DNA from: Butyrivibrio sp.
GTDB taxonomy: Bacteria; Bacillota; Clostridia; Lachnospirales; Lachnospiraceae
Reading direction: 5' to 3'
NCBI GenBank assembly: GCA_014799955.1
Contig: JAAVHB010000060.1
Span: forward strand, 1 to 64,000
DNA: 64,000 nt
Below the pieces are notes generated by a model. That model was given only the letters and a program-made list of their open reading frames with translations, had not been told where the DNA came from and did not search any database. The stretch's first letter is position 1; each line of letters begins with the position of its first letter. Positions 35,172 to 44,661 of the stretch are shown here, piece after piece. The position numbers were made by a program, and so were the translations under genes.

Positions 35172-35618
35172 ATGGCTATTTTTTCAGGAATGGATATAAA
35201 CGCGTCCGGAATGTCGGCCCAGAGACTGAGGATGGACGTTATTTCGCAGAACCTCGCGAATGCGGATACGACCAGAACCAGAGAGGGCGGTCCCTACATA
35301 CGCAAAAACGTGGTTCTCACGGAGAAGAAATCTCTTGAGAATTCTTTCGGACAGATTCTTAACAGGACAATAAACGGCGTCGGCAACGGCGTTAAGGTTA
35401 CGGCAATCACAAAGGACACCGATACGGATCTCAATCTCGTATATGACCCCTCTCATCCCGACGCTGATGAGTACGGATATGTTCTGTATCCCAATGTCAA
35501 TACCGTTACCGAGATGACGGACCTTATTGACGCGACAAGATCGTTTGAGGCTAACGCCACGGCTTTTGAGGCCAGCAAGAATATTGCTACAATCGGTCTT
35601 TCAATTATGGAAGGTTAG
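35172..35618 (+). CDS. flgC: Flagellar basal-body rod protein FlgC
   Basis: FlgC is a rod subunit. ATG 35172, after AAGGAGA, gives 148 residues. The motif S-Q-N-L-A-N-A-D-T-T-R near residue 25 is the rod signature. The C-terminus has Y-P-N-V-N-T-V-T-E-M-T-D-L-I-D-A-T-R-S-F-E, typical of FlgC. It lies 25 bases after flgB. Confidence 0.96.
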   Translation: MAIFSGMDINASGMSAQRLRMDVISQNLANADTTRTREGGPYIRKNVVLTEKKSLENSFGQILNRTINGVGNGVKVTAITKDTDTDLNLVYDPSHPDADEYGYVLYPNVNTVTEMTDLIDATRSFEANATAFEASKNIATIGLSIMEG

Positions 35619-35632
35619 AGGGGTGATTACAT

Positions 35633-35965
35633 ATGGCTGATATTACTTCTCTTATGGAGCTTGCTCCCAAGAGTACGCAGGAACTTTTCGGTTACGGGCA
35701 GTCTGCCGGTACGAAGCTTAAGGACGATACGGCTACGGCTGCGTTTGACGGTATTTTCAATGCCGCCGTGAATCTGGTAAAGGGCACCAATGAGTACATA
35801 CAGGATGCGCAGGAAGCGGAAGTGGCTTTTGCCAAGGGTGAAATAACAAGCACGCACGAGCTGGGCGTTATTGAGCGGAAGGCAAGTCTTTCGCTGCAGT
35901 ACACCGTTGCCATAAAGAACCAGCTTTTAAGTGCTTACAAAGAATTGATGAATATGCAGTTTTAA
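35633..35965 (+). CDS. fliE: Flagellar hook-basal body protein FliE
   Basis: FliE joins the MS ring to the rod and is among the first exported proteins. At 110 residues it has the normal size. The C-terminal helices (A-E-V-A-F-A-K-G-E, H-E-L-G-V-I-E-R-K-A, then L-Q-Y-T-V-A-I-K-N-Q-L-L-S-A-Y-K-E-L-M-N-M-Q) carry the family's near-invariant end. Confidence 0.95.
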   Translation: MADITSLMELAPKSTQELFGYGQSAGTKLKDDTATAAFDGIFNAAVNLVKGTNEYIQDAQEAEVAFAKGEITSTHELGVIERKASLSLQYTVAIKNQLLSAYKELMNMQF

Positions 35966-35983
35966 TAAACTTGGGAGAATAAT

Positions 35984-37582
35984 ATGGACAGACTTAAAGG
36001 AGTTCTTAACAAAATCAAAGAATTCTGGGGCAAATTCAATAATAAGCAAAGGGTACTGTTTATATCTATTTTGTCTGTAGTTGTTGTGACTATCATAATA
36101 ATTGCGGTGGTATCCTCAAAAACCTCAAGAGTGGTTCTCCGCGAGTGCGTCAGCGCGTCCGAGGCTACGGAGGTACGTACCCTGCTTACGGACAATAACA
36201 TTTCATGTACCATAGACAATAATTATGTTGTCAGGGTAAACGAGGAGGATTATACCGAGGCGAAGCTTGTTCTCGGCTCCAACAATATATCATCCGACGG
36301 ATATACACTTGCCGACGCGGTCAACGGCAGCCTTACAAGCACTGCCGCGGACGCGCAGAAAAAGTATATTGCGTATCTTGAGTCTAAGTTTTCGCACGAT
36401 TTGGAGGATATTGACGGAGTAAAGGCCGCCAATGTTACTATAAGCTTCCCCGATTCCGACAATACCATTTTCTCGGAAAACGAGGACGCATCCATAACCG
36501 CTATGCTTACGCTTACTCACGAGCTCTCGGATGAGCAGTGCGAGGCGATAGGTCTTTTGCTTGCAACCAATGTGGGCAGCAAAAACAGCAATAACGTAAC
36601 CGTTATGGACAATGCGGCACATCTTCTTTATTACGGAGGAACCTCAAGAGTCGGCGGTACGGTAACCGCGTCGCAGAAGGTTCAGCAGCAGCTTGAGAAT
36701 TCGATTATAGCTAAGGCCAAAAGCCTTATTTTACAGGGAGGGTATTATACAGATATAGCAATATCCCCCCGTCTTGACGTGTCATTTGACAATGTGGAAA
36801 TAGTCGAGAAGGAATATTCGGCTCCGGAGGGTTCCGAGGAGGGACTTTACAAGACCTCATACGAGGTCGATTCGACAGGTACGCTCACCGACGCGAGCGG
36901 CGTTGCCGGAACGGAATCCAACGACCAGGATACCACATACGAAATTCAGAACGGCGACGGCTCAAGCTCGGAATATTCGCTGAGGCAGTATGAATGGCTT
37001 CAGAATGAGAAGATAACGACCACGAAGCCCGCTCAGGGTAAAATAGAGTATGACACGTCAAGCGTGTCTATGGTCGCAACCAAGAAGAATATACTTACGG
37101 AAAGCTCCGCAAGGGCGCAGGGACTTCTCGACGAGATGTCATGGGAGGAGTTCAAGTTCGCCAATTCCGATCCCAGAGCGCTTGAGGTTGACGAGAATCT
37201 TATCGAGCTTGTGTCCACGGGAACGGGTATACCCGAGGACAGAATTACTATTCTGGCATATGAGCAGTATCTGTTTTATGAGGAGGAGGAAGGCTCCACA
37301 TCTCCTTTCTTCATTCTTCAGATAATACTTGCGGTGATTATTGCGGGTCTTCTGATTTTTATTATCATCAGAAGCACAAGACCTGTTGCGGTAGAGGAGA
37401 CGGAGCCGGAGCTCAGCGTGGAGGATATGCTCGCTACAACGAAGGAGCAGCGTACTCCTGTTGAGGATATCGACTTACAGGATAAATCGGAAACTCGTCT
37501 TGCCATAGAGAAGTTCGTTGACGAAAATCCGGAATCGGTGGCATTACTTTTGCGCAACTGGTTAAATGAAGGTTGGGAGTAA
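35984..37582 (+). CDS. fliF: Flagellar MS-ring protein FliF
   Basis: FliF forms the MS ring in the cytoplasmic membrane. The 532 residues have transmembrane helices at about 25-45 and 442-462. Between them are the ring-building motifs (L-V-L-G-S-N-N-I, A-A-N-V-T-I-S-F-P, then S-V-S-M-V-A-T-K). The cytoplasmic C-tail that binds FliG ends L-A-I-E-K-F-V-D-E-N-P-E-S-V-A-L-L-L-R-N-W-L. fliG follows by 19 bases. Confidence 0.96.
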   Translation: MDRLKGVLNKIKEFWGKFNNKQRVLFISILSVVVVTIIIIAVVSSKTSRVVLRECVSASEATEVRTLLTDNNISCTIDNNYVVRVNEEDYTEAKLVLGSNNISSDGYTLADAVNGSLTSTAADAQKKYIAYLESKFSHDLEDIDGVKAANVTISFPDSDNTIFSENEDASITAMLTLTHELSDEQCEAIGLLLATNVGSKNSNNVTVMDNAAHLLYYGGTSRVGGTVTASQKVQQQLENSIIAKAKSLILQGGYYTDIAISPRLDVSFDNVEIVEKEYSAPEGSEEGLYKTSYEVDSTGTLTDASGVAGTESNDQDTTYEIQNGDGSSSEYSLRQYEWLQNEKITTTKPAQGKIEYDTSSVSMVATKKNILTESSARAQGLLDEMSWEEFKFANSDPRALEVDENLIELVSTGTGIPEDRITILAYEQYLFYEEEEGSTSPFFILQIILAVIIAGLLIFIIIRSTRPVAVEETEPELSVEDMLATTKEQRTPVEDIDLQDKSETRLAIEKFVDENPESVALLLRNWLNEGWE

Positions 37583-37601
37583 GGACTAAGGAGGAAACAT
37601 C

Positions 37602-38615
37602 ATGTCGAAGCAAAAAAGCGGTTATGACGGAGTGCAGAAAAGCGCGATTCTGCTTATTGCTTTAGGTCCGGAAAAATCAGCAAAAATATTCAAATACCTT
37701 AAAGAAGATGAAATAGAGCAGCTTACATTGGAGATTGCCAATACAAGCAGCGTTTCGCCTCAGACAAAAGAAGAGATTTTAGGCGAATTCTATCAGGTCT
37801 GCCTTGCTCAGCAGTATATTGCGGAGGGCGGTATTTCTTACGCCAAGGAGCTTTTGGAAAAGGCTTTGGGAGCGGACCGCGCCAAGGACGTTATCGGCAA
37901 GCTTACCGCGAGCCTTCAGGTGCGTCCCTTTGAGTTTATGCGCAAAACAGATCCCGGGCAGCTTCTTAACTTTATACAGGATGAGCATCCTCAGACGATA
38001 GCGCTTATTCTGTCCTATCTGCCGTCATTCCAGTCATCGCAGGTAATATCTGCGCTGCCTCCGGAAAAACAGGCGGACGTTGCCAAGAGAATTGCAATGA
38101 TGGACAGAACCTCGCCGGATGTAATCAAGGAGGTTGAGGGCGTTCTTGAGCGTAAGCTTTCGTCGCTCGTCAATCAGGATTACACTATTATCGGCGGAAC
38201 CGACGCCATTGTCGAAATCCTCAATGCGGTTGACAGAGGAACGGAGCGCCACATTCTCGAAACTCTCGAAATCGAGGAGCCGGAGCTTGCCGACGAAATC
38301 AGACGCAAGATGTTCGTATTCGAGGATATCCTTTCGCTCGACGACAGGTCGATTCAGCGTGTGCTTAAGGATGTTGACAACAACGATTTGGAGATGGCTC
38401 TCAAGAACTCCAACGAGGAGGTACAGAGCGTCATATTCAGAAACCTTTCTTCCCGTCTTGTGTCCATGATAAAAGAGGATATGGATTTTATGGGACCTGT
38501 CAGGCTCAAGGATGTTGAGGAGGCTCAGCAGAAGATTGTCAATATTGTCCGCAAGCTTGAGGATTCAGGCGAGATTGTTATTTCCAGAGGCGGAGGTGAC
38601 GAGATAGTTGTCTAA
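37602..38615 (+). CDS. fliG: Flagellar motor switch protein FliG
   Basis: FliG is the rotor face that meets MotA and sets rotation direction. The 337 residues have three armadillo-like domains. The middle domain has the E-H-P-Q-T-I-A-L-I-L-S-Y-L motif. The C-terminal torque helix (D-D-R-S-I-Q-R-V-L-K-D-V-D, near residues 246-258) retains the charged residues. The stop overlaps the fliH start by eight bases. Confidence 0.97.
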   Translation: MSKQKSGYDGVQKSAILLIALGPEKSAKIFKYLKEDEIEQLTLEIANTSSVSPQTKEEILGEFYQVCLAQQYIAEGGISYAKELLEKALGADRAKDVIGKLTASLQVRPFEFMRKTDPGQLLNFIQDEHPQTIALILSYLPSFQSSQVISALPPEKQADVAKRIAMMDRTSPDVIKEVEGVLERKLSSLVNQDYTIIGGTDAIVEILNAVDRGTERHILETLEIEEPELADEIRRKMFVFEDILSLDDRSIQRVLKDVDNNDLEMALKNSNEEVQSVIFRNLSSRLVSMIKEDMDFMGPVRLKDVEEAQQKIVNIVRKLEDSGEIVISRGGGDEIVV

Positions 38616-39429
38616 TCTTTTGAAATACAACAGCGTCGTCGTCAGGAATGACGACAGGCTTGTGATAGATTCAAACAGAATGCTGGACGCCCTGATTGAA
38701 CAGCAAAGCAGAAATTTTGCGCAGACCGCACCCGTTCCGGATGAGGACGGATTTTTGTGCGGTCTTGACGCGGAAACCGTCGAGCGTCTTGTGACGGATG
38801 AAGAAGAGGATGACGAGGAACTCAAAGCGCAGGCTTCGGGAATTATTGAGGACGCTAAAGCACAGGCGCAGACCATTATTGACGAGGCTGCAAAGCAGGC
38901 GGAAGATATAAAGGCACAGGCGAAATCCGAGGGATACGCCCAGGGCATGAACGACGCGGAGAAGGATTCGGACAGAATCCTGTCCGATAAGCTTTCTCAG
39001 ATGGAACAGGAATTTGCGGCGAGGGAGCTGCAGCTTCGCAGGGAATGCGAGGATTACAAGGCGCATCTCGAGCCGAAAATGGCTGAAACCATGCTCAAGC
39101 TGTTTACCAATATTACGGGAGCGATAGCTCAGGATAAACAGGATTTGGTGCTTAATCTCGTAAACAGCGTAATGCATAACGCGGAGCTTAGCCGCGAATT
39201 TACAATCCGCGTATCCGAGGACGATTATAAATTCCTTATAAGCAATAAGGATTTGATATACGGGGCAACCCTGCCGGAATACCATATTGAGATATGCAAG
39301 GACCCGCAGCTTGAGCGCAGCCAGTGCGTAATCGAAACCGATGCGGGAGTTTTTGATTGCAGCCTTGATATTCAGCTGCAGAACCTTGTTCAGGAAATCA
39401 GGATTCTGAGCTGCGCGGTTGTAAGCTGA
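38608..39429 (+). CDS. fliH: Flagellar export ATPase regulator FliH
   Basis: FliH tethers the FliI ATPase to the export gate. The start is a TTG at 38608 with GGAGGTGA eight bases before it, inside the end of fliG, which makes 273 residues. The central region (about 70-180) is a long coiled coil with Ala/Gln/Glu-rich helix (A-K-A-Q-A-Q-T-I-I-D-E-A-A-K-Q-A-E) and G-x3-G spacing. The C-terminus resembles the V-ATPase E subunit. Divergent in sequence, it is called mostly from position and coiled coil. Confidence 0.88.
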   Translation: MSNLLKYNSVVVRNDDRLVIDSNRMLDALIEQQSRNFAQTAPVPDEDGFLCGLDAETVERLVTDEEEDDEELKAQASGIIEDAKAQAQTIIDEAAKQAEDIKAQAKSEGYAQGMNDAEKDSDRILSDKLSQMEQEFAARELQLRRECEDYKAHLEPKMAETMLKLFTNITGAIAQDKQDLVLNLVNSVMHNAELSREFTIRVSEDDYKFLISNKDLIYGATLPEYHIEICKDPQLERSQCVIETDAGVFDCSLDIQLQNLVQEIRILSCAVVS

Positions 39430-39461
39430 AAACGGAGAGCTGACCTTAAAGGAGCGGATTG

Positions 39462-40778
39462 ATGGATACCGCAAAATACTTAAATTTACTTAACAAGACT
39501 TTTTACAAAAAAATGGGAAAGGTGTCTACGGTGGTGGGGCTCACGATAGAGTCCATAGGTCCGGACGCCAGACTTAACGATATATGCCATATCCTGCTTA
39601 AGGATAAGCCTGACGAGTACATAAGCGCCGAGGTCGTTGGCTTTAAGGACAAAAAAATAATCCTCATGCCGTTTGAAAATGTTGACGGCGTGGGACCGGG
39701 CTGTATTGTCGAAAATACCGGCGAGCGCCTTTGCGTAAAGGTGGGACCGGGGCTTCTCGGCAAGACGGTGGACGGACTCGGCGAGCCGATTGACGGCAGC
39801 ACGCTTTCGGAGTTTGAGAGATATCCCGCGGACGCGCCTTCGCCGGACCCTTTGAAAAGAGTAATAATCGATACGATTCTGCCGCTCGGCGTAAAGGCGG
39901 TGGATTCCCTTATGACAATCGGAAAAGGACAGCGTATCGGAATCTTTGCCGGAAGCGGCGTCGGTAAAAGTACGCTGATGGGAATGTTTGCGCGTAATAC
40001 GAAAGCGGATATAAACGTAATAGCGCTTATAGGCGAGCGCGGGCGTGAGGTTCGCGAATTTATAGAGAGGGACTTGGGAGAAGAGGGAATGAAGCGAAGC
40101 GTAGTCGTGGTCGCAACCTCCGATAAACCGGCCCTCATTCGTAATAAGGCGGCAAAAACCGCCACGGCGATAGCCGAATATTTCAGGGATAACGGCAAGG
40201 ACGTTCTGCTGATGATGGATTCCCTTACCCGTTTTTCCATGGCTCAGAGAGAAATCGGGCTTGCGACGGGCGAGCCTCCCGTGACGAGGGGATATCCTCC
40301 GAGCATGTACAGCGAGATGCCAAAGCTTCTGGAACGCGCCGGTAACGCGGAAAAAGGCTCGATTACGGGACTGTATACGGTGCTTGTGGACGGCGACGAC
40401 TTCAACGAGCCGATTACCGATACCGCCCGAAGCATTCTTGACGGTCATATCATGCTTTCAAGAAAAATAGCGCATAAGAACCATTATCCGGCGATAGACG
40501 TTTTGCAGAGCATATCAAGGTGCATGAGCCAGATTGTCGGCAAGGAGCAGAAGAGCCTTGCGGGAAAGCTTAAAAACGTGCTTGCCACCTATACGGAATC
40601 CGAGGATTTGATTAATATCGGTGCGTACAAGGCGGGCAGCAACAAGGAGATAGATTACGCGATAAGCAAAATAGATAAGGTCAACGAATTTCTGATGCAG
40701 GATACGGATTCCAGACTTTCATACGACGAGGAGCTTGCAATGCTTTCGGCTGTTTTTGAGGAGCAGGCGGCAGAGTAG
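39462..40778 (+). CDS. fliI: Flagellum-specific ATPase FliI
   Basis: FliI is the F1-beta-like ATPase that feeds export substrates. ATG 39462, seven bases after AAAGGAG, is preferred over the adjoining TTG and gives 438 residues. Walker A is G-S-G-V-G-K-S-T near residue 166. D-V-L-L-M-M-D-S-L-T-R-F is Walker B, and G-E-P-P-V-T-R-G-Y-P-P-S is the typical FliI signature. Confidence 0.97.
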   Translation: MDTAKYLNLLNKTFYKKMGKVSTVVGLTIESIGPDARLNDICHILLKDKPDEYISAEVVGFKDKKIILMPFENVDGVGPGCIVENTGERLCVKVGPGLLGKTVDGLGEPIDGSTLSEFERYPADAPSPDPLKRVIIDTILPLGVKAVDSLMTIGKGQRIGIFAGSGVGKSTLMGMFARNTKADINVIALIGERGREVREFIERDLGEEGMKRSVVVVATSDKPALIRNKAAKTATAIAEYFRDNGKDVLLMMDSLTRFSMAQREIGLATGEPPVTRGYPPSMYSEMPKLLERAGNAEKGSITGLYTVLVDGDDFNEPITDTARSILDGHIMLSRKIAHKNHYPAIDVLQSISRCMSQIVGKEQKSLAGKLKNVLATYTESEDLINIGAYKAGSNKEIDYAISKIDKVNEFLMQDTDSRLSYDEELAMLSAVFEEQAAE

Positions 40779-40790
40779 GAGTGATGCATA

Positions 40791-41249
40791 ATGGCTAAAT
40801 TCATGTACAGGATGCAGAATATCCTTGATATCAAGTACAAAATGGAGAATCAGGCGCGCTCCGCCTATTCCAACGCCAGAAACAGACTGGATACCGAGAG
40901 GGATAAGCTTGAAGAGCTTTTTTCCGGCAAAAGAAGACTTGAAAACGAATACAGGGAGCTTGCGCAGGGCTCGATAAAAGTGAGGGAGCTGCTTGACGGC
41001 AGACGAGCGATAGACTATCAGAAGGAACTTATAAAGGTTCAGATGGTAGAGGTGCGTGTGGCGGAAAAAAACTTCGAGGTCGCGAGATCAAAGCTTAACG
41101 AAGTGATGAAGGACCGCAAAACGCACGAAAAGCTCAGAGAGAAGGCCTTTGAGAATTTTCTTATTGAGCTCAGCGCGCAGGAAAAGAAAGAGATAGACGA
41201 ACTTGTCAGCTACAGATACGGAGCGGGCAGTGAAGAAAGCGAATTATAG
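40791..41249 (+). CDS. fliJ: Flagellar export chaperone FliJ
   Basis: FliJ is a small coiled-coil protein that acts like the gamma subunit in the FliI ring and recycles chaperones. The 152 residues are almost entirely helical and charged, beginning F-M-Y-R-M-Q-N-I-L-D-I-K with later E-x-x-K-x-x-E-x-L repeats. Size, composition and place right after fliI support the call. Confidence 0.88.
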   Translation: MAKFMYRMQNILDIKYKMENQARSAYSNARNRLDTERDKLEELFSGKRRLENEYRELAQGSIKVRELLDGRRAIDYQKELIKVQMVEVRVAEKNFEVARSKLNEVMKDRKTHEKLREKAFENFLIELSAQEKKEIDELVSYRYGAGSEESEL

Positions 41250-41269
41250 CGAGAGGAGATACGACCCAT

Positions 41270-42043
41270 ATGCCGAGAAACAGGGAAGCTATTTTGGAAG
41301 AAGACGATTTGGACGACGAGAAGGAGGGGAAAAAGGGAAGCAAGGCGATGTCCTCCCTTATTGCCGTTTTTATTGTTATAATATGGATTGCGATTTTTGC
41401 GCTCCTCATAAAGCTTGACGTGGGCGGCTTCGGAAGCTCGGTTATGTATCCGGTTTTAAAGGACGTTCCCGTACTCAATAAGATACTTCCCAATACAAGC
41501 GAAGAGGAAGAAATTTCACAGAGCGGCAATGCGTACGCGACAATACGTGACGCGGTTGACCGTATCAACGAGCTTGAGAATCAGATTGCGATATACCGTC
41601 AGAACGCGGACGACAACGCGGAGCAGATTTCCACGCTGACCGCGGAGCTGAAAAGGCTTCAGTCGTACGAGCAGAATCAGCTTTATTATGACCAGCTCAG
41701 AAGAAAATTTGAGGAAGAGGTTGTTTTTTCCGATAAAGCGCCCGATATAGAAGAATATAAGGAGTGGTACGAATCGATAAATCCCGACCATGCCGCGGAG
41801 CTTTACGAACAGGTGATTGCACAGATTCAGAAGGATAAGGTAATTCAGGATCTGGCAGACAGCTACGCTACTATGAAACCGGATGCGGCGGCGGCGATTT
41901 TTGAGGAGATGACGGGCGATTTGGAGAAGGTAGCAAACATTCTTTCTTGCATGAAGAAGGATAAGTCGAGCGCAATTCTTGCCGCTATGGACAGTACGCT
42001 TGCCGCGAAGCTTACGCTTCTTATTTATCCCACGGGTGATTAA
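41270..42043 (+). CDS. MotE-family protein (MgtE N-domain-like), flagellar operon
   Basis: The 257-residue protein has an acidic N-tail, one transmembrane helix (about residues 29-47), a coiled coil (about 95-140) and a C-terminal MgtE-N-like domain. That domain repeats the D-A-A-A-A-I-F-E-E-M-x-x-D-L-E-K-V-A and S-A-I-L-A-A-M-D motif. In Bacillus the same slot is ylxF, and in other bacteria MotE stabilises the MotC stator chaperone. It probably supports stator or rod assembly here. Not a magnesium transporter, since the channel domain is absent. Confidence 0.82.
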   Translation: MPRNREAILEEDDLDDEKEGKKGSKAMSSLIAVFIVIIWIAIFALLIKLDVGGFGSSVMYPVLKDVPVLNKILPNTSEEEEISQSGNAYATIRDAVDRINELENQIAIYRQNADDNAEQISTLTAELKRLQSYEQNQLYYDQLRRKFEEEVVFSDKAPDIEEYKEWYESINPDHAAELYEQVIAQIQKDKVIQDLADSYATMKPDAAAAIFEEMTGDLEKVANILSCMKKDKSSAILAAMDSTLAAKLTLLIYPTGD

Positions 42044-42103
42044 ACGGTGCATTAAGATGCGTTGTTTATTCATATATATTATTTCAGGAAAGGAGGAGAG
42101 TGA

Positions 42104-43519
42104 ATGAAGGCAGGAAGCATATCCCCCGCAGCGGAGCAGGTACAGCTTGTACCGGGCGTCAGAATGCAGGGAAATATTGATTCCTCTGCAGAAAACAATA
42201 CGGGAAGCTTTCAGATGTATCTTGCCGCCAATACCGGAAAGGGACAGGGAATTGATTTTGCACCAGGGACATCGTCAAAAGACGGCGTTAAAGGAGTGAG
42301 CGACGGAACCTCAAAGGATTTCTCAAAGCTTCAGGAAAATACCGTCAAGGACAAAATTACGGAAGACACCAAGAAAACCGACAATGCCGCGAATGCAGGG
42401 CAGACCGATAAGGACAAAGCCGTTTCGGAGGCTGAGAACAGGATAAGAGATGCCGTTAAGAAGGAACTCGGACTTACGGACGAGGAGCTTGAGGCAGCGC
42501 TTGCACAGCTCGGTCTTTGTGTTGCTGATTTGGCGGTACCCCAGAACGCGGCGCTTTTAGTGGCAAAGGTCAATGATACCGATGTGACTTCGGTTGTTGC
42601 GGATTCGGGGCTTACCGAGCAGCTTGCAAATCTTATGACTGCGATAAACGCCGTTGTTGCGGATGTTGCCGGACAGTTTGATTTCAAACCCGAACAGTTT
42701 GCACAGATACTTGAGCAGGCAGCAGCACAGAGCGATTCGGAAGATGAAGGCGACACCGGAATGCAGGACGGCATGAAGGAAGAGCTTAAACCCGGGCAGC
42801 CCGAAATCGCGGTTGTAAAGGATGAGAGTACCGGAAAGGAAATCAAAGTAACCGTCGAGAACGGCAAGGTGACCGACAGCCAGACCACGGTTCAGCCCGA
42901 CAAAACGCCGGAAAACGCGCAGAATGCTTCGGACGGTCAGCAGGACAGAAAGCAGAACGGCTCCGGAGGATGCAGTGAAAACAGCTTTGCGGACGGTCTT
43001 GTACAGAATCTTACGCAGGCGGTTGCCGAGCGTACAGAGGGAATTCAGAGCTTTGCGGAGAGCTATACCGTGAACGCCGCTGATGTTATCCATCAGCTTA
43101 TAGAGGCTATCAGGGTAAATGTCAATCCGTCAACGAGTTCTATGGAGATCCAGCTTAATCCCGAGAATCTCGGTAAAATTAATTTGAATGTTGTGACCAG
43201 AAACGGAATGGTAACGGCTACAATCACGGCTCAGAACGAAGCTGTCAAAGGAATCATCGAAAGCCAGCTTGTTCAGCTTAAGGAAAACCTTAACAATCAG
43301 GGACTGAAGGTTCAGAGCGTTGAGGTGGCGGTTGCGAACCACGGCTTTAACCTCGGGGAAAACAGCGCGGGGCAGGAGCAGAGCAATAATCAGGGAACCC
43401 GCGGACGCAGGCATTTCAGTAATTTTGAGGAGCCCGCCGATGAGGAAGACGATATGTCTGAGGTTCTCAGGCAGAGAATTATGGAAGCAGACGGAAACAG
43501 CGTGAATTATACGGCTTAA
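42104..43519 (+). CDS. fliK: Flagellar hook-length control protein FliK
   Basis: FliK measures hook length and switches export specificity through FlhB. The 471 residues have a long, low-complexity Lys/Asp/Gln-rich ruler region. The conserved C-terminal domain follows at about 335-425 (M-E-I-Q-L-N-P-E-N-L-G-K-I-N-L, then V-Q-L-K-E-N-L-N-N-Q-G-L-K-V), including the L-x-P-x-x-L-G-x-[IV] core. AAAGGAGG precedes the ATG. Confidence 0.93.
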   Translation: MKAGSISPAAEQVQLVPGVRMQGNIDSSAENNTGSFQMYLAANTGKGQGIDFAPGTSSKDGVKGVSDGTSKDFSKLQENTVKDKITEDTKKTDNAANAGQTDKDKAVSEAENRIRDAVKKELGLTDEELEAALAQLGLCVADLAVPQNAALLVAKVNDTDVTSVVADSGLTEQLANLMTAINAVVADVAGQFDFKPEQFAQILEQAAAQSDSEDEGDTGMQDGMKEELKPGQPEIAVVKDESTGKEIKVTVENGKVTDSQTTVQPDKTPENAQNASDGQQDRKQNGSGGCSENSFADGLVQNLTQAVAERTEGIQSFAESYTVNAADVIHQLIEAIRVNVNPSTSSMEIQLNPENLGKINLNVVTRNGMVTATITAQNEAVKGIIESQLVQLKENLNNQGLKVQSVEVAVANHGFNLGENSAGQEQSNNQGTRGRRHFSNFEEPADEEDDMSEVLRQRIMEADGNSVNYTA

Positions 43520-43571
43520 AAAACGCTTATGCGCGTGAAAACGGCGCGGCAGTAATGAAAGGAGGAACAAA

Positions 43572-44093
43572 ATGGCAATATCGGCACAGTTCGTTGACGG
43601 CAAGATAGTTGCAAATTACACCCAGGGAACAAATATCAGCGAGGACAAAAAAGGAAACGATTCGCTTGACAAGGACGCATTCCTTAAAATCCTTGTAGCG
43701 GAGATGCAGTATCAGGACCCGCTTGAACCTTCATCCAACACGGAATGGGTTACTCAGATGGCATCATTCTCGCAGATTGAATCACTTCAGGATGTAAGCA
43801 AGACTCTCGGAGAGCAGACGGCTTCACAGCTTGTAGGTAAGAGGGTAATTGTTGAGGCATCGGAGAACGAAGGCGGAGAGGTTAATTATGTTACGGGAGT
43901 TGTTCAGTGCATAGAAAAGAGATCCGACGGAATTTATTTTTCGATTAACGATTATCTCTATCCGGTCAGCAGCCTTTATGCTGTGGTTGATGAGGACTAT
44001 TACAACAAGCTCATGGCTGAGGGAGCTAAGACACCCGAGGAGTCAAGAGACCAGCAGAACAGCGATGCGGCGGATAAGGCAGCAGAGGCATAA
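43572..44093 (+). CDS. flgD: Flagellar hook cap protein FlgD
   Basis: FlgD caps the growing hook. The 173 residues carry the N-terminal signature D-K-D-A-F-L-K-I-L-V-A-E-M-Q-Y-Q-D-P-L near residue 37 and T-E-W-V-T-Q-M-A-S-F-S-Q-I-E, both near-invariant. The protein lacks the large C-terminal FlgD fold of enterics and is the short Firmicute version. AGGAGG precedes the ATG. Confidence 0.95.
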   Translation: MAISAQFVDGKIVANYTQGTNISEDKKGNDSLDKDAFLKILVAEMQYQDPLEPSSNTEWVTQMASFSQIESLQDVSKTLGEQTASQLVGKRVIVEASENEGGEVNYVTGVVQCIEKRSDGIYFSINDYLYPVSSLYAVVDEDYYNKLMAEGAKTPEESRDQQNSDAADKAAEA

Positions 44094-44128
44094 TAGGCTA
44101 AGGAGAGCCGACGGAAAGAAGGTAAGAT

Positions 44129-44548
44129 ATGGATATCAAGGATGCCCGTTTTACATCGATTGAACAGGTCACGGGACGGTATCTTAACCAAGGTTCTTTA
44201 TATGCGCCGGAGAGAAGCGTTGAAACCTCTTTTGAAGAGATTCTCAGAAAAAAGGTTGATTTAAATACACCCGGAGCGCAGGAAACAGGAGTCGCGGATT
44301 TAAGATTTTCAAAGCATGCGGCACAAAGGCTTTCGGACAGGAACATAAGCCTGTCGCAGGAACAGCTTGACAGACTGCAGAAGGGCGCAAGGCTTTGCGG
44401 CGACAAAGGAATCAAGGAATCGTTAGTGATTATGGATGAATATGCCTTTATCGTAAACACCCAGAAGAACACCGTGATAACGGCAATGGAACAAGGAAAT
44501 GAGGGTGAAAATATTTTCACCAATATAGACGGAGCGGTTTTGGTTTAG
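44129..44548 (+). CDS. TIGR02530-type flagellar operon protein
   Basis: The 139-residue soluble protein has the core F-S-K-H-A-A-Q-R-L-S-D-R-N-I and a V-I-M-D-E-Y-A-F-I-V-N ... T-V-I-T-A-M stretch. This is the pattern of the uncharacterised family found between flgD and flgE in Firmicutes. Its function is unknown, and an operon-specific regulator or chaperone role is possible. AAGGT precedes the ATG. Confidence 0.85.
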   Translation: MDIKDARFTSIEQVTGRYLNQGSLYAPERSVETSFEEILRKKVDLNTPGAQETGVADLRFSKHAAQRLSDRNISLSQEQLDRLQKGARLCGDKGIKESLVIMDEYAFIVNTQKNTVITAMEQGNEGENIFTNIDGAVLV

Positions 44549-44661
44549 GTTCGGACCTTCGGGAGAACCGATTGCCCCTGAATGCCAGACGGAGCAGACG
44601 AAAAGAATCGCTTTGCGACACAAATTAAATTATGAATTAATTTACAGGAGGTCATTTAATT

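Noticed and set aside
39486..40448. Minus-strand open frame opposite fliI
   Set aside because: fliI is an unambiguous gene here, and the antisense frame lacks any domain or start signal.
41203..41418. 71-codon plus-strand frame between fliJ and the MotE-like gene
   Set aside because: It overlaps the end of fliJ and the start of the MotE-like gene in another frame and has no binding site or recognisable feature.
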